A stretch of DNA of 64,000 bases from an uncultured Collinsella sp. (GTDB lineage: Bacteria; Actinomycetota; Coriobacteriia; Coriobacteriales; Coriobacteriaceae): positions 1-64,000 of the forward strand of contig CAUCQW010000003.1 in the NCBI GenBank assembly GCA_958445065.1, in the 5' to 3' direction. The notes under the pieces are model-generated. The model was not told the origin of the DNA and made no database searches. It was given only the letters and a program-made list of their open reading frames with translations. A program made the position numbers and the translations under genes. How positions within the stretch are numbered: the first letter of the stretch is position 1; every line of letters starts with the position of its first letter. Positions 9,086 to 17,444 of the stretch are shown here, piece after piece.

Positions 9086-10291
9086 CTAGGCGCGGGATTT
9101 GGTGCGTGCGAGGGCGAGGCCTACGGCGGCGATGGCCACGGCGAAGAGTGCCGTGACGCCCAGGTCGCAGGCGATGTCCCCCAGCACGGCGGACGTCAAA
9201 TCCGAGGCAAGTGCCTTGCTGATCGCGTCGTTCACCCAATATGTCGGCACAAAATGCGCCACCGTCTGCACGGCCGGGCCCATCAGCGACAGGGGCATCC
9301 AGGCGCCGCCCAAAAACGTCATGAGCATGCCGAGCAGGTTGCCCACGCCGTTGAGCAACTCCTCGCGCGCACCCAGGCTCGAAAGCGCAAAGCCAACGGC
9401 CAGCGGCGTGCACGCCAGGGCAAACGTCGCCGCCAGCGCCAGGCACACACGGCCCACGCCGACTTCGGCAACCGCGCCGGCAAAGCCCACGACGCCCATC
9501 ATGCTCGACACGAGCCAAATGCAGACGGTGAGCACGGCAGCGGCCGCAAACACGGCGAGCGAACGCTGGCGCTCGGAGACCGGGCCGGCATCCATGCGGC
9601 GCACGCGCTCGGGCTCGTTCATGCCCGAGAACACCAATCCCACCGACACGATGACCGACGAGATAATCGCGTACGCGCCAAAGTTGAAATACGACTCGAG
9701 CGTGGCGGCGGCTGTCGAGTCAACCTTGACCTGCTCGATCTCGACCTTGGCGCGCTTCGCGGCCGCATGCTCGGCAGCCTTGGCGACGCTACCGTTAGAG
9801 GCGGCGGGCTCAAGTGCGGCCGCAGCGCCCGCGAGCGAGATCCAGCGCGAGGCCTCGGCAGACGAAAGCGCTGCCGCCATGGTACCGGCGCCGTAGGTCA
9901 CATCGAGCTTGGGCAGAGACTCCCCCGCGCGGGCGGCTGCAACAAGGTCACCCTCAAACCCCTCCGGGATAAAGAACACGCAGTCGGCGCTACCCTTGGC
10001 GCTATTGCTCTTGGAGAGCGCGTCCGCAAGATCGTATGTATCGTCGCCGATGCCCGTGACCAGCTCAAAACGCGAACCCAGATGCTTGGTAAGCGCACGC
10101 GAAAGGTCGCTGTCGTCGCGGTCGACCACGATCACGTTGGTGTCGTAGGGCTTGTACTCGGTAAGCTGCGACGAGTTCCAGCTCACCGATGCCGCGATGA
10201 ATACGCCCATCAGTGAGATGAACACCGTGTAGATGAGCAGGTAGAACGGGTGCGCCAGCGCCATGCGAAGCGCGGTCTTAAAGGTGCTCAT
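9086..10291 (-). CDS. ABC-2 type transporter permease (second of pair)
   Basis: A 401-residue ABC-2 permease. One N-terminal helix (about residues 12-36) precedes a large extracytoplasmic loop, then five to six helices from about residue 180 (YFNFGAYAIISSVIVSVGLVFSG) to a C-terminal helix (GVTALFAVAIAAVGLAL). This layout matches the YhgE/ABC2_membrane_3 group of drug or polymer exporters. The start at 10291 follows GGAG by 5 nt and overlaps the upstream permease stop by 14 bp, suggesting translational coupling. It is the last gene of a three-gene exporter operon. The substrate is unknown. Confidence 0.88.
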   Translation of the reverse strand: MSTFKTALRMALAHPFYLLIYTVFISLMGVFIAASVSWNSSQLTEYKPYDTNVIVVDRDDSDLSRALTKHLGSRFELVTGIGDDTYDLADALSKSNSAKGSADCVFFIPEGFEGDLVAAARAGESLPKLDVTYGAGTMAAALSSAEASRWISLAGAAAALEPAASNGSVAKAAEHAAAKRAKVEIEQVKVDSTAAATLESYFNFGAYAIISSVIVSVGLVFSGMNEPERVRRMDAGPVSERQRSLAVFAAAAVLTVCIWLVSSMMGVVGFAGAVAEVGVGRVCLALAATFALACTPLAVGFALSSLGAREELLNGVGNLLGMLMTFLGGAWMPLSLMGPAVQTVAHFVPTYWVNDAISKALASDLTSAVLGDIACDLGVTALFAVAIAAVGLALARTKSRA

Positions 10292-11465
10292 AGCGGCTCC
10301 TTCCAAAGATCAGCGTGGCGGCGGCAACGAACAGCAGCGCCATAAGGACCAGCGCGCCGGCGCGAACGGCAAAGGGGCCCAAGTCCTCAAAGAAATACAG
10401 GCGGTTGAACATGTCGCAGATGAGCTTGACGGGGTTGAGCCAGCATTCGGCCGGGCAGGCGCGGGCAACGTCATCGGCAAGCGCCATCGCCGGTTCACCG
10501 TAGAGCCCGGCGAACAAAGCGCACGTGGTGGCAAAGCCCGTAAGGATGCCGGACTTGGACGCCTTGCCGCCCTTAACGGGAAGCGTGCCCACAAAGAGTC
10601 CCAGGCCCGTGGCGGCAAGCGCGGAGGCGGCACCGCCCACCAGACACAGCCCCTCGCGCCCGCCAAAGTCGACGCCCACGACCAGGCGCACGTAGCCGAT
10701 CGCGATTGCCATCGAGGCAAAGGAGACCAGCCACGAGCCGACAAAAATGCCGGCCAGCGACGTCGTCTTGGAAAGACCGCCCACGCAGCGACGCGCACCA
10801 AGGCCCGACAGATTGGGCTGCAGATCGACGACGCTCAAGGCGGCAAACTCGGCAGACATCATCGCGACCAGGCCAAAGAGCGCGTAGTAGTAAATGACCG
10901 TGCCATCGGGCGTGGTGCGTGTCAGGCTTACGCGGCGGGTGCCACCCTCGAGCGACAGGGCGCGCGCAACCGCCTCCGGGTCGGCGAGCGCCGCCGGGTT
11001 GTCCTGGGCAATCTGGGACATGAGCTCGGCATTTTGCGTATACGAGCTTGCCACCGTCTCCAAAATGCTGCGGTCGGTGAGCACCGACGACGCACGCGAG
11101 TTGTCATAGCTCGAAAGCAGCGTGAGGTTGGGCGTGCCCGCGTCGTCGACCGTATAGATGCCCGCGACCTCGCCGGCCTTAAGCGCACGGTTCGCATCGG
11201 CTGCATCGGCGCACTCGTGGATCTCGAGCAGCTGGTCGTCGCCTTCCTTGGCAAGCGACGTCGCCACGTCCTTAAAGGTCGAGGCGTCCCAGGCCTCGTC
11301 AGCCACGACGGCTACCGGCACCGGGTCGACCTTGCCGTCGGAGCTCAGGTTCGCAAACATAAACATGAACATCGTTGAAAGCGCAATGGGAAAGATCGCG
11401 CCCCAAACCCACGTGCTCGGCCGGCGCAGCAGCGTCTTGACCGTAATGATAATGGTGTTGAACAT
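10278..11465 (-). CDS. ABC-2 type transporter permease (first of pair)
   Basis: A 395-residue permease of the same design as the downstream one: an N-terminal helix (residues about 20-40, WGAIFPIALSTMFMFMFANL), an extracellular domain to about residue 190, then a membrane domain with several helices (YYYALFGLVAMMSAEFAAL to LVLMALLFVAAATLIFG). The two permeases probably form a heterodimer served by the ATPase encoded 9 bp upstream. AGGGGG precedes ATG 11465. Confidence 0.88.
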   Translation of the reverse strand: MFNTIIITVKTLLRRPSTWVWGAIFPIALSTMFMFMFANLSSDGKVDPVPVAVVADEAWDASTFKDVATSLAKEGDDQLLEIHECADAADANRALKAGEVAGIYTVDDAGTPNLTLLSSYDNSRASSVLTDRSILETVASSYTQNAELMSQIAQDNPAALADPEAVARALSLEGGTRRVSLTRTTPDGTVIYYYALFGLVAMMSAEFAALSVVDLQPNLSGLGARRCVGGLSKTTSLAGIFVGSWLVSFASMAIAIGYVRLVVGVDFGGREGLCLVGGAASALAATGLGLFVGTLPVKGGKASKSGILTGFATTCALFAGLYGEPAMALADDVARACPAECWLNPVKLICDMFNRLYFFEDLGPFAVRAGALVLMALLFVAAATLIFGRSRYEHL

Positions 11466-11474
11466 GGCCGCCCC

Positions 11475-12413
11475 CTAGTCGCGCAGCTCGCGGCCGGTGA
11501 TCTCAAGAAACACGTCGTTGAGGGTCGGCGGCTCGCTCCACACGCGGCCGAGTGCCACGTCGGCGGCGCGCAGCGTGTCGAGGATGTCAACCAGATTGTG
11601 TGGGCTCGCCTCGCAGGTGCAGACGAGCTCGCCGCCGGACAGCTCGACGCTGAGCACGTGCTCGAGGGCGCGCAGCCGCTTGACCGTGACGGGCTCGACG
11701 GCGCCGACCTCGACGGTCACGCGCTCGCCCATCTGGATCATGCGCTTGAGCTCGTCGTTGGTGCCCTGTGCCAGCACGCGCCCACCGTCCATGATCATGA
11801 TGCGGCTGCAGATCTGCTCGACTTCCTCCATGTAATGGCTGGTATACGCCACCGTGGTGCCCTCGTCGCGCAGGCGGCAGATGCCCTCCAAGATGGCGTT
11901 GCGGCTCTGCGGGTCGACCGCCACCGTGGGCTCGTCAAAAAAGATGAGCTCGGGCTTGTGCGCGATACCGCAGGCGATGTTGAGGCGACGCGCCAGGCCA
12001 CCCGAGAGCTTGCCGGGGCGGAACTTGGTAAAGTCGCCCAGCCCGACAAAGTCGATCGCCTCGTCCACCAGCGCGCGGCGGCGCTTGCGGTCGTTGACGT
12101 AGAGGCTGCAGAAATAGTCGATGTTCTCGCGCACCGTGAGCTCGTCGAATACCGCCACCTGCTGCGGCACCACGCCGATGCGGCGCTTGAGGTCGTAGCG
12201 GGCGGGTGTCATGGGCTCGCCGAACAGCTCGATGGTGCCCTTGTCGTAAGCGAGCAGCTGCAGAATACAGTTGATGGACGTGGTCTTGCCCGAGCCGTTG
12301 GGTCCGAGCAGGCCAAAGATCTCGCCGGGGGCGATGCTCAGGTTAAAGTGGTCGAGCGCGATAAGATCGTCGTAGCGCTTGACGAGGTTTTCGACGTGGA
12401 CGATGTCTGTCAT
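11475..12413 (-). CDS. ABC-2 exporter ATP-binding protein
   Basis: A 312-residue ATPase with Walker A GPNGSGKTT, Q-loop VPQQVAVFDEL, signature LSGGLARRLNIACGI, Walker B ELIFFDEPTVAVDPQS and H-loop YTSHYMEE. The C-terminal ~90 residues form the extra domain common in DrrA/CcmA-type ABC-2 ATPases. The signature reads LSGGLARR rather than LSGGMKQR, a modest deviation. It is the first gene of the exporter operon, transcribed divergently from the adjacent histidine kinase gene, an arrangement often seen for exporters controlled by their neighbouring two-component system (inference). Confidence 0.92.
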   Translation of the reverse strand: MTDIVHVENLVKRYDDLIALDHFNLSIAPGEIFGLLGPNGSGKTTSINCILQLLAYDKGTIELFGEPMTPARYDLKRRIGVVPQQVAVFDELTVRENIDYFCSLYVNDRKRRRALVDEAIDFVGLGDFTKFRPGKLSGGLARRLNIACGIAHKPELIFFDEPTVAVDPQSRNAILEGICRLRDEGTTVAYTSHYMEEVEQICSRIMIMDGGRVLAQGTNDELKRMIQMGERVTVEVGAVEPVTVKRLRALEHVLSVELSGGELVCTCEASPHNLVDILDTLRAADVALGRVWSEPPTLNDVFLEITGRELRD

Positions 12414-12624
12414 GAGGCGGCCCTTCTGTTGATTGCAGCCCGGTACGATTGCATCATCGCAGGAGCCGCCGGCGCGCGCCAGTGAGCTTTGTCACGAGTG
12501 CGAGGGGGCAGAGGTGAAAACCCCCGCTCGCGCGAGCGATCGACGCCGCTTTGCCGCGTGGGAGGAATGTCACAGTTGCGCAGGCGGTCCCTCCACCACG
12601 CGCGGCTTCGCGTACAATACCCGT
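12414..12624. promoter_or_regulatory. Divergent intergenic region between ABC-2 exporter and two-component system
   Basis: Two similar 13-mers in direct orientation, TGTCACGAGTGCG (12490-12502) and TGTCACAGTTGCG (12568-12580), lie 78 bp apart and could be response-regulator sites. A -10-like TACAAT (12613-12618) ends only 6 nt before the kinase ATG, so the kinase mRNA may be leaderless. No convincing -35 box was found for it. Confidence 0.35.
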
Positions 12625-13770
12625 ATGAACAGGCTTTTCGACAAATCGATCGTGCTGGCGTGCTGTATTGCGGCCGCCATGGGTCTTGCTGTGGACGCTC
12701 GCCTGGTCGCGGCGTTTTGCCTTGGCATTATTGCCACCTCGCTGGCCGAGGTCGCACAGGGGGAACGCACGCGCCGCGTAAGCGAGGCCGCGAGTTACGC
12801 TTACATCATCGCGGCTGTCTTCGTGCCGCCGTTTGTGCCGTTTGCGCCTCTCGCCCTCTATGACATCGCGCGACGCGTGCGCCGCGAGCACGCCTGGATC
12901 GCACTGAGCATTGGCTCCGTCTTTACCTTTGCGCTTGTCGCGGACCTTCGCGCCGACGAGCTCACCGCCCGAACGCTCCTGCTGACCACCATCCTTTCGG
13001 TTGCCGCCACCTTGTTATCGCTACGTACCGCCCAGTTGGAGCGCGAACAGCAGCGCATGCGCCGTATCCGCGACGAGCTGCAAGAACGAGCTCTGGCGCT
13101 GGAGGCGCGCAACCGCGATCTTGCCGACCGCCAGGACTACGAAGTCGAGCTCGCGACACTCGCCGAACGCGCCCGCATCGCGCGCGAAATCCACGATAAC
13201 GTCGGACACCAGCTCACGCGTGCCTCGCTACAAGCCGAAGCCCTGCGCGTGATCCACGCCGACGAGCCCGGCGTCGCCGTCGATTTCGCCGACGTCAAAC
13301 GCACGGTTGACGAGGCGCTCCAGCTTGTGCGCACCAGCGTCCACGCGCTCAACGACAACGCCGTCGACCTTTCCGTGCAGCTCGAACGCATTGTTGAAGG
13401 CGCGCGCTCGGACGGCGGCCCGCAGATTGAGCTTGAAGTTATGACCGAACATGCGCCCGCAAACGTCGCGAACTGCTTTGCGGCGGTCCTGCGCGAGGCG
13501 CTCTCCAACACCATGCGCCACGCTTGCGCCCATACTGCCACCGTACGGTGCATGGAGCATCCGTCGTTTTACCAGCTCATCGTTACCGACGATGGCGTGG
13601 GCGGGGTCCAAGCAATCGGCCGTGGCGCCGCGGAGGGCATGGGGCTCGCCTCCATGCGCGAGCGCATCGAGGCGCTTGGCGGCACCTTCACCGCCGGTCC
13701 GCGCGCCGGCGTCGGCGGCTGGCGCGTGTTTGCCACCGTTCCCAAACAGCAAGGAGATGAGGACCGATGA
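12625..13770 (+). CDS. Sensor histidine kinase (HPK7, DesK/LiaS-like)
   Basis: A 381-residue membrane kinase. About five or six hydrophobic segments in the first 140 residues form the sensor, followed by a helical linker (REQQRMRRIRDEL). The DHp box is ARIAREIHDNVGHQL with phospho-acceptor His190, and the HATPase domain contains LREALSNTMRHA and GMGLASMRERIEALGG. There is no dedicated extracytoplasmic domain, consistent with sensing within the membrane. The ATG at 12625 is chosen because upstream in-frame sequence is not kinase-like and a -10 element lies there. The gene overlaps the response regulator by 4 bp (ATGA). Confidence 0.9.
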   Translation: MNRLFDKSIVLACCIAAAMGLAVDARLVAAFCLGIIATSLAEVAQGERTRRVSEAASYAYIIAAVFVPPFVPFAPLALYDIARRVRREHAWIALSIGSVFTFALVADLRADELTARTLLLTTILSVAATLLSLRTAQLEREQQRMRRIRDELQERALALEARNRDLADRQDYEVELATLAERARIAREIHDNVGHQLTRASLQAEALRVIHADEPGVAVDFADVKRTVDEALQLVRTSVHALNDNAVDLSVQLERIVEGARSDGGPQIELEVMTEHAPANVANCFAAVLREALSNTMRHACAHTATVRCMEHPSFYQLIVTDDGVGGVQAIGRGAAEGMGLASMRERIEALGGTFTAGPRAGVGGWRVFATVPKQQGDEDR

Positions 13771-14396
13771 GGCTCATCGTTGTCGACGACGACCGCTTGG
13801 TGGTCGATTCGCTCAAGATTATCCTGGGCGCCCAGCCGCAGATCGAGGTGGTGGGTACCGGCGCCAACGGCAACGATGCGGTGGCGCTCTACACCGAGTA
13901 CTCACCCGACATCGCGCTGCTCGACATTCAGATGCCAGGACGCGACGGCCTATCGGCGGCACGCGAGATCCTCGAGCGCGACCCTGCGGCGCGCGTGGTG
14001 TTTCTGACGACATTCCCGGATGACGAGTACATTGTGTCGGCGCTCAAACTGGGTGCCCGCGGCTACCTGATCAAAACCGATGTCGCCGCCATTCCGCCAG
14101 CGTTAGCGCAGGTCATGGATGGCAAACGCGTACTCGAAGGTAAGGCGATCGAGGATATCAACTTTGATGGGGCGGACGTCGAGGCCGGCGCGACCCGCCG
14201 GCCCGCGGCCTTTGTCAGCCTGACCGACCGCGAGTTCGAAGTCGCCGAGCTCATCGCCCGCGGCCTCGACAACAAGGAGATTGCCGCCACCGCTTATATG
14301 GGCGAAGGCACAGTGCGCAACCACATCAGCTCGATCCTTGCCAAAATGGGCCTGCGCAACCGCACGCAGATCGCCATCGCCTACCTGCGGGGGTAA
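13767..14396 (+). CDS. NarL/LuxR-family response regulator
   Basis: A 209-residue regulator with a REC domain (DDD at residues 7-9, phospho-acceptor Asp53 in LLDIQMPG, T/S switch in FLTTFP, Lys in YLIKTD) and a C-terminal GerE/LuxR HTH (LTDREFEVAELIARGLDNKE, then GTVRNHISSILAKMG). It is partnered with the overlapping kinase gene and probably controls the divergent ABC-2 exporter operon. That target assignment rests only on proximity. Confidence 0.93.
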   Translation: MRLIVVDDDRLVVDSLKIILGAQPQIEVVGTGANGNDAVALYTEYSPDIALLDIQMPGRDGLSAAREILERDPAARVVFLTTFPDDEYIVSALKLGARGYLIKTDVAAIPPALAQVMDGKRVLEGKAIEDINFDGADVEAGATRRPAAFVSLTDREFEVAELIARGLDNKEIAATAYMGEGTVRNHISSILAKMGLRNRTQIAIAYLRG

Positions 14397-14456
14397 TTGC
14401 CCGAAGACCGACCGCCCCGGCAAAGAAAAATAGCTGCTACCGATTTAATGCTATTT

Positions 14457-14610
14457 CAAAACTATGCCGGATTACGGGGCTAAAGTCGGGACCCTCATCC
14501 ATACCTTCATTTTTTGGAAAACGGCAGGCTATCTACCTGCGGTTTTGTTTTTGCGGTTTTCTATATGGTCGGAGGTTCGCTATCCAGCCCCGTAATCCGG
14601 CATGGTTTTG
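14457..14610. repeat. MITE-like element, ACTATGCCGG terminal inverted repeats (copy 1)
   Basis: Terminal inverted repeats at 14457-14481 and 14586-14610 (24 of 25 matching; core ACTATGCCGGATTACGGGGC) enclose about 104 bp. The body contains TACCTGCGGTTTT and TATGGTCGG, shared with the elements at 29583-29748 and 29327-29486. It encodes no protein. The CTGCGGTTTTG hairpin may end the two-component operon. Confidence 0.8.
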
Positions 14611-14642
14611 TTCGTGGCGGTACAACCGCGCGTTTAAGCGCG

Positions 14643-14674
14643 GGGCCGGTGGGGCAATTTTGCCCCACCGGCCC
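14643..14674. terminator. Perfect hairpin downstream of the ech operon
   Basis: Fifteen-bp perfect arms (14643-14657 and 14660-14674, GGCCGGTGGGGCAA core) with a 2-nt loop lie 32 bp beyond the echF stop. There is no T-tract on the minus strand, so termination efficiency is uncertain; RNA stabilisation is an alternative. A second small hairpin, CCGCGC/GCGCGG, lies at 14626-14643. Confidence 0.5.
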
Positions 14675-14706
14675 TATCCCAACGCTATACCAGCCCCAGT
14701 CCAGAG

Positions 14707-15048
14707 TTATTCCGGTTTGGTTTCTACCGTGGGAGTCTTGTTCGCCGCAACTGGAGTGCGGGCGGTGTCCATGCTCAGACAGTGCTTGGGGCAGCTCTCG
14801 ATGCACTCGCCGCACACCACGCAGGCGTACGGGTCGATCGACCAGGTGCCGCCTTTGCGATCGACCGCGAGCGCGCCCGCCGGGCAACGCCGCGCGCACA
14901 TGCCGCAGCAGATGCACACGTCCATGTCATTGACGATATGCCCGCGCAGTCGCTCGGGCGCCGCGAGCTTCTCCTGCGGATAGCACACCGTGACCGGCCG
15001 CTTGACCATAGAACCCAAGGCCGTCTTGGCAAATGTCAGCAAACTCAT
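14707..15048 (-). CDS. echF: Ech-type hydrogenase 2x[4Fe-4S] subunit (NuoI-like)
   Basis: A 113-residue polyferredoxin with two canonical motifs: C-x2-C-x2-C-x3-CP in CICCGMCARRCP (about residues 45-56) and CVVCGECIESCP (about 76-87). In group 4 hydrogenases this subunit passes electrons between soluble ferredoxin and the small subunit. It is the last gene of the echAB-C-D-E-F operon, 7 bp after echE. The tail after residue 95 is a short unstructured Thr/Pro-rich extension. Confidence 0.88.
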   Translation of the reverse strand: MSLLTFAKTALGSMVKRPVTVCYPQEKLAAPERLRGHIVNDMDVCICCGMCARRCPAGALAVDRKGGTWSIDPYACVVCGECIESCPKHCLSMDTARTPVAANKTPTVETKPE

Positions 15049-15055
15049 GCCGCGC

Positions 15056-16144
15056 CTACCTTTCCGTGCAGCTAATGCAGGGATCGATGGTCAGGATAAT
15101 CATGGGCACGTTGGCAAGAAGCACGCCCTGCAGCGCATGCGTCAGACCCGCCAGGTTTTGCGACGTCGGCGTCCGCACGCGGAAGCGGTCCAAGTTCTTG
15201 GTGCCGTTACCGCGCACATAGTAATACGCCTCGCCGCGCGGCTGCTCAATCACAACCTCGCCGAGCGCGCCGTCGGCCGGCGTGAGCTTGGTGCGCCCGC
15301 CGATTCCGTCGTGCGGAATCTTGCCCACAAGCTCCTTGATGATGTCCATGGCCTGCGTGACCTCGGCGCAACGCACCTGGCAGCGGGCATAGCAGTCGCC
15401 ATCGGTCGCCACGATAGGTTCAAACGCGGCCAGATCCGCATAGGCGCCGTCGCCAAACATGCGCACGTCGTAGTCCACGCCCGAGGCACGACCGAACGGG
15501 CCGACCATCGAAAGCTCCAGCGCTTCCTTCTTGCTAATCACGCCCACGCCATGCAAGCGCTCGCCGCAGCTATTGTCGTCCAAAAACGTATGCACCAGGG
15601 CCTCGTAGTCGGGACGCATGGCATCGAGCGTCTGGACAATGCCTGCCAGCTCGGAGTCCTCGATATCGTGCTTAAGGCCGCCGATCTCGTTAATCGAAAG
15701 GATCACACGGCCGCCGCAGGTGCTCTCAAAAATCTTGAGAATCTGCTCGCGCAGCGTCCACGAGCGATAGAACAGCGCCTCGAAGCCAAAGGCATCGGCG
15801 AGCAGGCCCAGCCACAGCAGGTGCGAGTGAATGCGCGAAAGCTCGTGCAAAATGGTGCGGATATACTGCACGCGGCCGGGCACCTCGATGTCGAGCATGC
15901 GCTCGCAGGCGCTGGCATAGCCGCAGCTATGGCCCACGGCGCAGATACCGCAGATGCGCTCGGCGATGTAGCCAAACTGATGCATATCGCGCTTTTCGGT
16001 AAGCTTCTCGAGTCCGCGGTGCACAAAGCCGATCTGCGGAATTGCCTCGATAACGCGGTCGTCCTCGATCACCAGGTCCAGATGAAGCGGCTCGGGCAGC
16101 ACCGGGTGCTGCGGGCCAAACGGAATAACGGAGCGATGTGCCAT
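15056..16144 (-). CDS. echE: Ech-type [NiFe] hydrogenase large subunit
   Basis: A 362-residue catalytic subunit of a group 4 membrane [NiFe] hydrogenase, homologous to NuoD. The nickel ligands are C65-x2-C68 in RICGICAVGH and C356-x2-C359 in DPCISCTER, both intact. The protein ends three residues after the last cysteine, exactly where maturation proteases normally cut, so no C-terminal propeptide is present. It catalyses proton reduction with ferredoxin electrons (or the reverse), coupled to ion translocation by the membrane subunit. Spacing to echD is 5 bp. Confidence 0.93.
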   Translation of the reverse strand: MAHRSVIPFGPQHPVLPEPLHLDLVIEDDRVIEAIPQIGFVHRGLEKLTEKRDMHQFGYIAERICGICAVGHSCGYASACERMLDIEVPGRVQYIRTILHELSRIHSHLLWLGLLADAFGFEALFYRSWTLREQILKIFESTCGGRVILSINEIGGLKHDIEDSELAGIVQTLDAMRPDYEALVHTFLDDNSCGERLHGVGVISKKEALELSMVGPFGRASGVDYDVRMFGDGAYADLAAFEPIVATDGDCYARCQVRCAEVTQAMDIIKELVGKIPHDGIGGRTKLTPADGALGEVVIEQPRGEAYYYVRGNGTKNLDRFRVRTPTSQNLAGLTHALQGVLLANVPMIILTIDPCISCTER

Positions 16145-16149
16145 GGACC

Positions 16150-16851
16150 TTACGCCTCCTTTTTCTGCTTGTCGCGGGCGGCCTTGGCGGCAAGCGCCGC
16201 GCGGACCTTGGCCGCTTTCTCGGGATCCATGGCGGCGAGCTTTGCTTCCAGCTCGGCGGCTTTGAGCGCGGCCTTGGCGGCAGCTTCATCGTGCTGAGCA
16301 TCGGAGCCGGCAGCCGCAGCGGACTGAGCGACAGTAGCACCCGCAGTACCCTCCCCCGCAGCGGCCGCGGCAGCGGCAGCCTTCTCGGCGGCGGCCTTGC
16401 GCGCCTTGGCCTCGGCGGCGGCACGGACCTTCATGGCTTTCTCGCGCGCGGCCTTCACCTCGGGCGTGATAACGCTCATGGGCTCGGCAGTCGAGACCTG
16501 GTAGAAAAAGCCGTTGAAGTCGACCTGCATGTCGGTGATGGCAAGACCAAATAGGTCATGCGCTTCGTTTTCAAACGGGAATACCGCCGGATAGTACGAG
16601 CTGATGGACGGAATCTCCTGGTACTGGTCGATACCCTCGACCATCAGATTCTCAATCGCATAGTTGCCGTCCTGCGCGATATGCTCCCGAGCAGCACGAA
16701 CGTTGATAAACGTATAGACCAGGCGATACGATCCGTCGTCCACACAGCGCTCGGCGTGCATCTGCACAAAGCGGGCACCGAAGCCCTTGAGCGCCTGCAC
16801 ATGCGGCAACAGCTCGTCGATTCCGACGGTGGTATAGATTGCCTTTTGCAT
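16150..16851 (-). CDS. echD: Ech-type hydrogenase NuoC-like subunit with Ala/Lys-rich tail
   Basis: A 233-residue protein. Residues 1-125 form a complex I 30-kDa (NuoC) domain with the signature PSISSYYPAVFPFENEAHDL (about 83-102). Residues about 130-233 are almost entirely Ala, Lys and Glu, probably a long charged helix that is not part of the usual subunit, which is near 120-150 residues. The ATG overlaps the stop of echC by 1 nt. The subunit bridges the large and small subunits. Confidence 0.88.
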   Translation of the reverse strand: MQKAIYTTVGIDELLPHVQALKGFGARFVQMHAERCVDDGSYRLVYTFINVRAAREHIAQDGNYAIENLMVEGIDQYQEIPSISSYYPAVFPFENEAHDLFGLAITDMQVDFNGFFYQVSTAEPMSVITPEVKAAREKAMKVRAAAEAKARKAAAEKAAAAAAAAGEGTAGATVAQSAAAAGSDAQHDEAAAKAALKAAELEAKLAAMDPEKAAKVRAALAAKAARDKQKKEA

Positions 16852-17432
16852 TACTCGGCCTCCTTTGCAGCGACGGGCGCACCGTCAGCCGCGCCTGCGT
16901 CGACACCGACCCCGGCCCCCGCAGCAGCCACGAACCCGTCCTCGCCCAGCTCAACGCCACCGTCCCAGGTTGCGGCACCGCCCACGGTGAGCGGGTCGCC
17001 GCCGGCGCGCATCACGGCTTCCTTCTGATCCAGGATGCCGCACGCCTCCACGATGGCATCGATCACCGTCTCGGGACGAATGGCGCACCCGGGCGCGTAC
17101 ACGTCCACGGGAATCGCGCGGTCCACGCCACCGATCACGTTGTACGCATCGCGGAACACGCCGCCCGAACACGCGCAGATACCGCAGGCCACCACGCACT
17201 TGGGCTCGAGCATCTGGTTGTAGATCTGGCGCACGACGGGCAGGTTCTGGGCATTGACCGACCCCGTCACCAAAAAGATATCTGCATGCTTGGGGTTGCC
17301 GGTGTTGACCACGCCAAACCGCTCCGCATCGAACAGCGGCGTGAGCGAGGCCAGCACCTCGATATCGCATCCGTTGCAGCTCGAGCCGTCGTAATGAATA
17401 ACCCACGGCGAGCGCGACATTTTATGATCCAT
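16851..17432 (-). CDS. echC: Ech-type [NiFe] hydrogenase small subunit (NuoB-like)
   Basis: A 193-residue NuoB-like subunit binding the proximal [4Fe-4S] cluster: C-x2-C in SSCNGCDIEV (about residues 18-27), a third Cys in CVVACGICACSGG (about 83-95) and a fourth in VYAPGCAIRPE (about 111-121). The C-terminal ~35 residues are Gly/Ala/Val-rich and dispensable-looking. ATG 17432 is preceded by GGAGG at 8 nt. It is the third step of the ech operon, 12 bp after the fused echAB. Confidence 0.92.
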   Translation of the reverse strand: MDHKMSRSPWVIHYDGSSCNGCDIEVLASLTPLFDAERFGVVNTGNPKHADIFLVTGSVNAQNLPVVRQIYNQMLEPKCVVACGICACSGGVFRDAYNVIGGVDRAIPVDVYAPGCAIRPETVIDAIVEACGILDQKEAVMRAGGDPLTVGGAATWDGGVELGEDGFVAAAGAGVGVDAGAADGAPVAAKEAE

Positions 17433-17444
17433 GGATGCCGCCTC

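Noticed and set aside
14514..14933. Protein gene across the MITE-like element and the echF region
   Set aside because: The frame is antisense to echF, runs through the inverted repeats and has no recognisable domain.
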